The position numbers were made by a program, and so were the translations under genes. A stretch of DNA of 7,553 nucleotides from an uncultured Eubacteriales bacterium (GTDB taxonomy: Bacteria > Bacillota > Clostridia > Lachnospirales > Anaerotignaceae). The DNA is taken from assembly GCA_959604475.1 (NCBI GenBank), contig CAUHBX010000039.1, forward strand, positions 1-7,553. Reading direction: 5' to 3'. Below the pieces are notes generated by a model, which was given only the letters and a program-made list of their open reading frames with translations, was not told where the DNA came from and ran no database searches. Shown in pieces: positions 5,812 through 7,553 of this stretch; within the stretch, counting starts at the first letter, position 1; every line of letters starts with the position of its first letter.

Positions 5812-6456
5812 GTGGAGGAGATATGTATTATAAAAAGGAAATTTAGAAAGTTTGTGGTGCTTTTATTACTTTTGTGTGTAGGAGCGTCAGCGTGTGCCTT
5901 TATCGCAGCCACTGAAAAATATATTATGCCTGTGGCAGCTAACATTTGCATTGTTGACGCCAAGGAAAGGGCAAATTACATAATTAATTCAGCAACAGAA
6001 AATGTTCTGATGGAAAACGAAATTCAAATTGATGATATACTCAAGCTCAAAACTGACGAAGGAACAACAATGTTATCGGCAGATACGTCTAAGGTTAATA
6101 TGATATGTGCCAAGATAAGCGAGTACATAACCGAAAAGCTGGTTAATATGGATAATAACAGGGTAAGTATCCCGTATGGTGCAGCAACGGGAATCGGTAT
6201 ACTGGCAAACAGCGGACCAGAGATTTCATTCGAGGTAATGCCAGTGGGAGGGGCTGTTGTCGATTATGATACGGAATTTACGTCTGCCGGAATCAATCAG
6301 ACCAACTATAAAATATGGCTTACAGTAAATATTACCGTAAGCCTTGTAAATCCGCTGTATAACAAAAAAGTTAACATGACCAGAAAGCTTATGCTGGTGG
6401 ACACAGTAATTAAAGGCGAAGTCCCGTCAAATTATCTTGGCATTCCACAAAACTGA
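5812..6456 (+). CDS. yunB: Sporulation protein YunB (start uncertain)
   Basis: Homologue of Bacillus subtilis YunB, a sigma-E-regulated mother-cell protein needed for normal sporulation; its molecular role is unknown. Visible features are a basic stretch KRKFRK, one hydrophobic segment (about residues 14-34 counted from 5812), and a body with the family-like stretch TEFTSAGINQTNYKIWL and the ending LVDTVIKGEVPSNYLG. The start is a problem. GTG 5812 is the only upstream in-frame conventional start, but it overlaps the apparent ribosome binding site GGAGGAG (5814-5820). ATG 5823 suits that site better but is out of frame, giving only seven codons. ATT 5827 is in frame at normal spacing; GTG 5854 would remove the basic residues before the membrane segment. 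The 5' coordinate is therefore the open-frame limit, not a confident start. The stop directly abuts the convergent neighbour. Confidence 0.85.
   Translation: MEEICIIKRKFRKFVVLLLLLCVGASACAFIAATEKYIMPVAANICIVDAKERANYIINSATENVLMENEIQIDDILKLKTDEGTTMLSADTSKVNMICAKISEYITEKLVNMDNNRVSIPYGAATGIGILANSGPEISFEVMPVGGAVVDYDTEFTSAGINQTNYKIWLTVNITVSLVNPLYNKKVNMTRKLMLVDTVIKGEVPSNYLGIPQN
5814..5820 (+). promoter_or_regulatory. Ribosome binding site of yunB
   Basis: GGAGGAG is a near-perfect Shine-Dalgarno sequence. It is two bases before ATG 5823 (four if only GGAGG pairs) and six bases before in-frame ATT 5827, and it argues against initiation at GTG 5812, which it overlaps. Confidence 0.75.
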
Positions 6457-6927
6457 TTATTCCCAGTCTTTGCAGATGTCAACCCACTTTTCCGCATTTG
6501 AGTATCTATAGAGCTCATCGCAGCTCAGTTCAATTGCTGAATTTGAGCTTCCGCAGGCAGGAAATACCGAATCAAACCGTTTTAGGGATATATCGCAGTA
6601 TGTTTTAATGCCATCAGGAAGTGCAAACGGACATACTCCGCCTACAGCATGTCCAGTAAGAGTAACAGTTTCTTCGGGTGAGAGCATTTTAGCTTTAAAC
6701 CCAAACTCGTTTTTGAACTTATGGTTGTCGATTTTTCCGTCTCCCGCTACTGCGATGACAATACAGCTTTCACCGCTTTTGAGCGCGAGGGTTTTCGTTA
6801 TTCTAGCAGGAATTACGTTAAGGGCCTCTGCGGCAAGGGCAACAGTTGCGCTTGAAACAGGAAATTCCAAGATGTCTCCTTCACGGCCATACTTTTTGAA
6901 GTACTCTCTGACTTTATCAATTGACAT
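6457..6927 (-). CDS. YbaK/EbsC-family aminoacyl-tRNA deacylase
   Basis: Free-standing relative of the prolyl-tRNA synthetase INS editing domain. Such proteins hydrolyse mischarged tRNAs in trans in the cytoplasm; the amino acid and tRNA handled differ between subfamilies and cannot be set here. The 156-residue protein is of usual length and complete. Visible family features are SSATVALAAEAL (25-36), ITKTLALK (43-50, with K45 at the position of the conserved catalytic lysine of YbaK), the glycine-rich GHAVGGVCPFAL (92-103) and ACGSSNSAIEL (124-134). The start at 6927 is preferred over an upstream ATG at 6990, which would add 21 residues without family character: GGAGGT sits six bases before 6927, and the predicted promoter would start transcription downstream of 6990. 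Its stop touches the stop of yunB, with no terminator between them. Confidence 0.9.
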   Translation of the reverse strand: MSIDKVREYFKKYGREGDILEFPVSSATVALAAEALNVIPARITKTLALKSGESCIVIAVAGDGKIDNHKFKNEFGFKAKMLSPEETVTLTGHAVGGVCPFALPDGIKTYCDISLKRFDSVFPACGSSNSAIELSCDELYRYSNAEKWVDICKDWE

Positions 6928-6933
6928 AGTATT

Positions 6934-6939
6934 ACCTCC
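6934..6939 (-). promoter_or_regulatory. Ribosome binding site fixing the deacylase start
   Basis: GGAGGT on the minus strand (6939-6934), six bases before ATG 6927. It decides for the 156-residue product over the longer open frame from 6990. Confidence 0.88.
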
Positions 6940-6961
6940 GTTAAAATTAATGCTACTATTT

Positions 6962-6990
6962 AATATAAATAGTTTTTTGAAATTTTGCAA
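6962..6990 (-). promoter_or_regulatory. Sigma-A-type promoter for the deacylase gene
   Basis: On the minus strand TTGCAA (6990-6985) is followed after 17 bases by TATATT (6967-6962), each close to consensus. The predicted start near 6955 gives a leader of about 28 bases containing the ribosome binding site. Confidence 0.65.
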
Positions 6991-6995
6991 CGGTA

Positions 6996-7011
6996 GATAA
7001 TAAGAATTATC
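6996..7011. repeat. Inverted repeat GATAAT-N4-ATTATC
   Basis: Perfect 6-bp arms, GATAAT (6996-7001) and ATTATC (7006-7011), around AAGA. It lies just upstream of the deacylase -35 box and about 25 bases before the opposing promoter candidate, so it could be a shared operator. The arms resemble Fur/PerR half sites, but the spacing is not that of those boxes. Confidence 0.3.
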
Positions 7012-7036
7012 GCCAGATGTTTTGGCAGTATTGGCA

Positions 7037-7065
7037 TTGAACAGCAGACTGAAAAAGGTTATTAT
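7037..7065 (+). promoter_or_regulatory. Candidate promoter for the 122-residue gene
   Basis: TTGAAC (7037-7042) and TATTAT (7060-7065) are 17 bases apart. A full TATAAT overlaps at 7063-7068, but then the spacer from TTGAAC is 20 bases. Transcription would start near 7073, some 28 bases before the gene. Confidence 0.5.
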
Positions 7066-7100
7066 AATATTAACAGTAATTTTAGAGGGAGAGGTCTGCT

Positions 7101-7469
7101 ATGTACAAGACAACAGTAACCGAGGACAGACGGGAAATATTTACTATCTTAAAAGCTTTTCTTGCCGGGCAGTATGAGGCTAAGAAGCTTGTATATACTC
7201 ATGTCTCCTATTCGAATATAGAAGGGACAAAATATAATGTCTGTGATTACGAGGATGAACTGTCATTTACTAAATCGGGCAGAATTTGGCTGTCCAGGAG
7301 AATTGAGACGTTTATCAGTGACTTTGACAAAGAAACTATGGAGAATATAAAAAGAAGAATAACTCAGGGATGTATCAAAGCCGACGGTTATATTAAGGAA
7401 TTGTGTGAATTCCCAATAAATGGGGAGCTGACTGTTATTAAGGAAGTAGACCCAAATAATCTGCAATAG
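7101..7469 (+). CDS. Hypothetical protein, 122 residues, unrecognised
   Basis: I do not recognise this family. The ATG follows a purine-rich site (GAGGGAGAGG, about 7085-7094) with six bases between, and a promoter candidate lies upstream, so the gene is probably real. The product is hydrophilic and charged, with no signal peptide or membrane segment, so it is probably cytoplasmic. The pattern suggests a helix at about residues 8-25, strands around 28-66 (with KLVYTHVSYSN and SGRIWLSRRIETF), a helix about 75-103, and a final strand ending ELTVIKEVDP. Three cysteines (48, 91, 102) are scattered and form no metal-binding motif. It is divergent from the deacylase gene, and no clear terminator follows it. 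Base use looks like that of its neighbours. No function is proposed. Confidence 0.75.
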   Translation: MYKTTVTEDRREIFTILKAFLAGQYEAKKLVYTHVSYSNIEGTKYNVCDYEDELSFTKSGRIWLSRRIETFISDFDKETMENIKRRITQGCIKADGYIKELCEFPINGELTVIKEVDPNNLQ

Positions 7470-7553
7470 TTAATAGACGGTTAGAATTTGTAATTTATGC
7501 ACTCACCATGTATAAAGTTCGCATAATCTCATTGCAAAGTGGAAAAAATCTGA
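7470..7553 (+). other. Window-edge DNA without a supported gene
   Basis: No hairpin terminator or convincing promoter is visible here. An ATG at 7508 opens a frame (MYKVRIISLQSGKNL) that stays open to the edge for 15 codons, but no Shine-Dalgarno sequence precedes it, so it is too short to call. Confidence 0.3.

Noticed and set aside
6928..6990. N-terminal extension of the deacylase from ATG 6990
   Set aside because: GGAGGT serves ATG 6927, the added 21 residues lack family character, and the predicted transcript starts near 6955.
6608..7000. 130-codon plus-strand frame
   Set aside because: It lies opposite the YbaK-type gene, which has the family motifs and a good ribosome binding site.
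6996..7011. Fur or PerR box
   Set aside because: The half sites look right, but the four-base spacer does not match the one-base spacing of those operators.
1..7553. CRISPR arrays, insertion sequences, tRNA genes, prophage or defence systems
   Set aside because: No regular direct repeats, transposase, tRNA or phage-like sequences were found on either strand; the gene content is chromosomal housekeeping and sporulation.

Overview
The window looks like ordinary chromosome from an AT-rich, endospore-forming member of the Clostridia (Firmicutes). The grounds are a valine-tRNA-synthetase gene under a T-box leader, a yunB sporulation gene, strong AGGAGG-type ribosome binding sites, and a class A penicillin-binding protein of the clostridial kind with a lysine-rich cytoplasmic tail and a cysteine-rich C-terminus. 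The lineage is inferred from gene content and style; no rRNA or other taxonomic marker is present.

Layout. Positions 1-858 (minus) hold the N-terminal third of valS, cut by the window edge. Positions 859-1180 are its control region: a consensus promoter, a T-box leader with a GUA (valine) specifier codon, and the T-box terminator. From about 1216, control elements point the other way, towards a two-gene operon (1328-2700, plus) of a short NfeD-type membrane protein and a QmcA/stomatin-type SPFH protein. Two hairpin terminators (2708-2776) separate this operon from a convergent 968-residue class A PBP gene (2779-5685, minus). The PBP gene and yunB (about 5812-6456, plus) diverge from a 126-bp gap in which their promoter -35 regions overlap. 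yunB runs convergently, with no gap, into a YbaK/EbsC-type aminoacyl-tRNA deacylase gene (6457-6927, minus). A second divergent gap then leads to a small unrecognised gene (7101-7469, plus). The last 84 bases hold no gene I can support.

How the genes relate. Two themes recur. One is translation quality and supply: ValRS, regulated by uncharged tRNA-Val, and a free-standing tRNA-editing protein. The other is the envelope and spore: the membrane-organising NfeD/SPFH pair, a bifunctional peptidoglycan synthase, and YunB. The genes lie in at least five transcription units, so this is neighbourhood rather than one pathway.

I do not see a new defence, mobile or biosynthetic system. The points most worth a second look are the start of yunB (no normal in-frame start codon fits its ribosome binding site; removing one base from an A run would repair it), palindromes in the intergenic gaps, the unusual tails of the PBP, and the unrecognised 122-residue protein.
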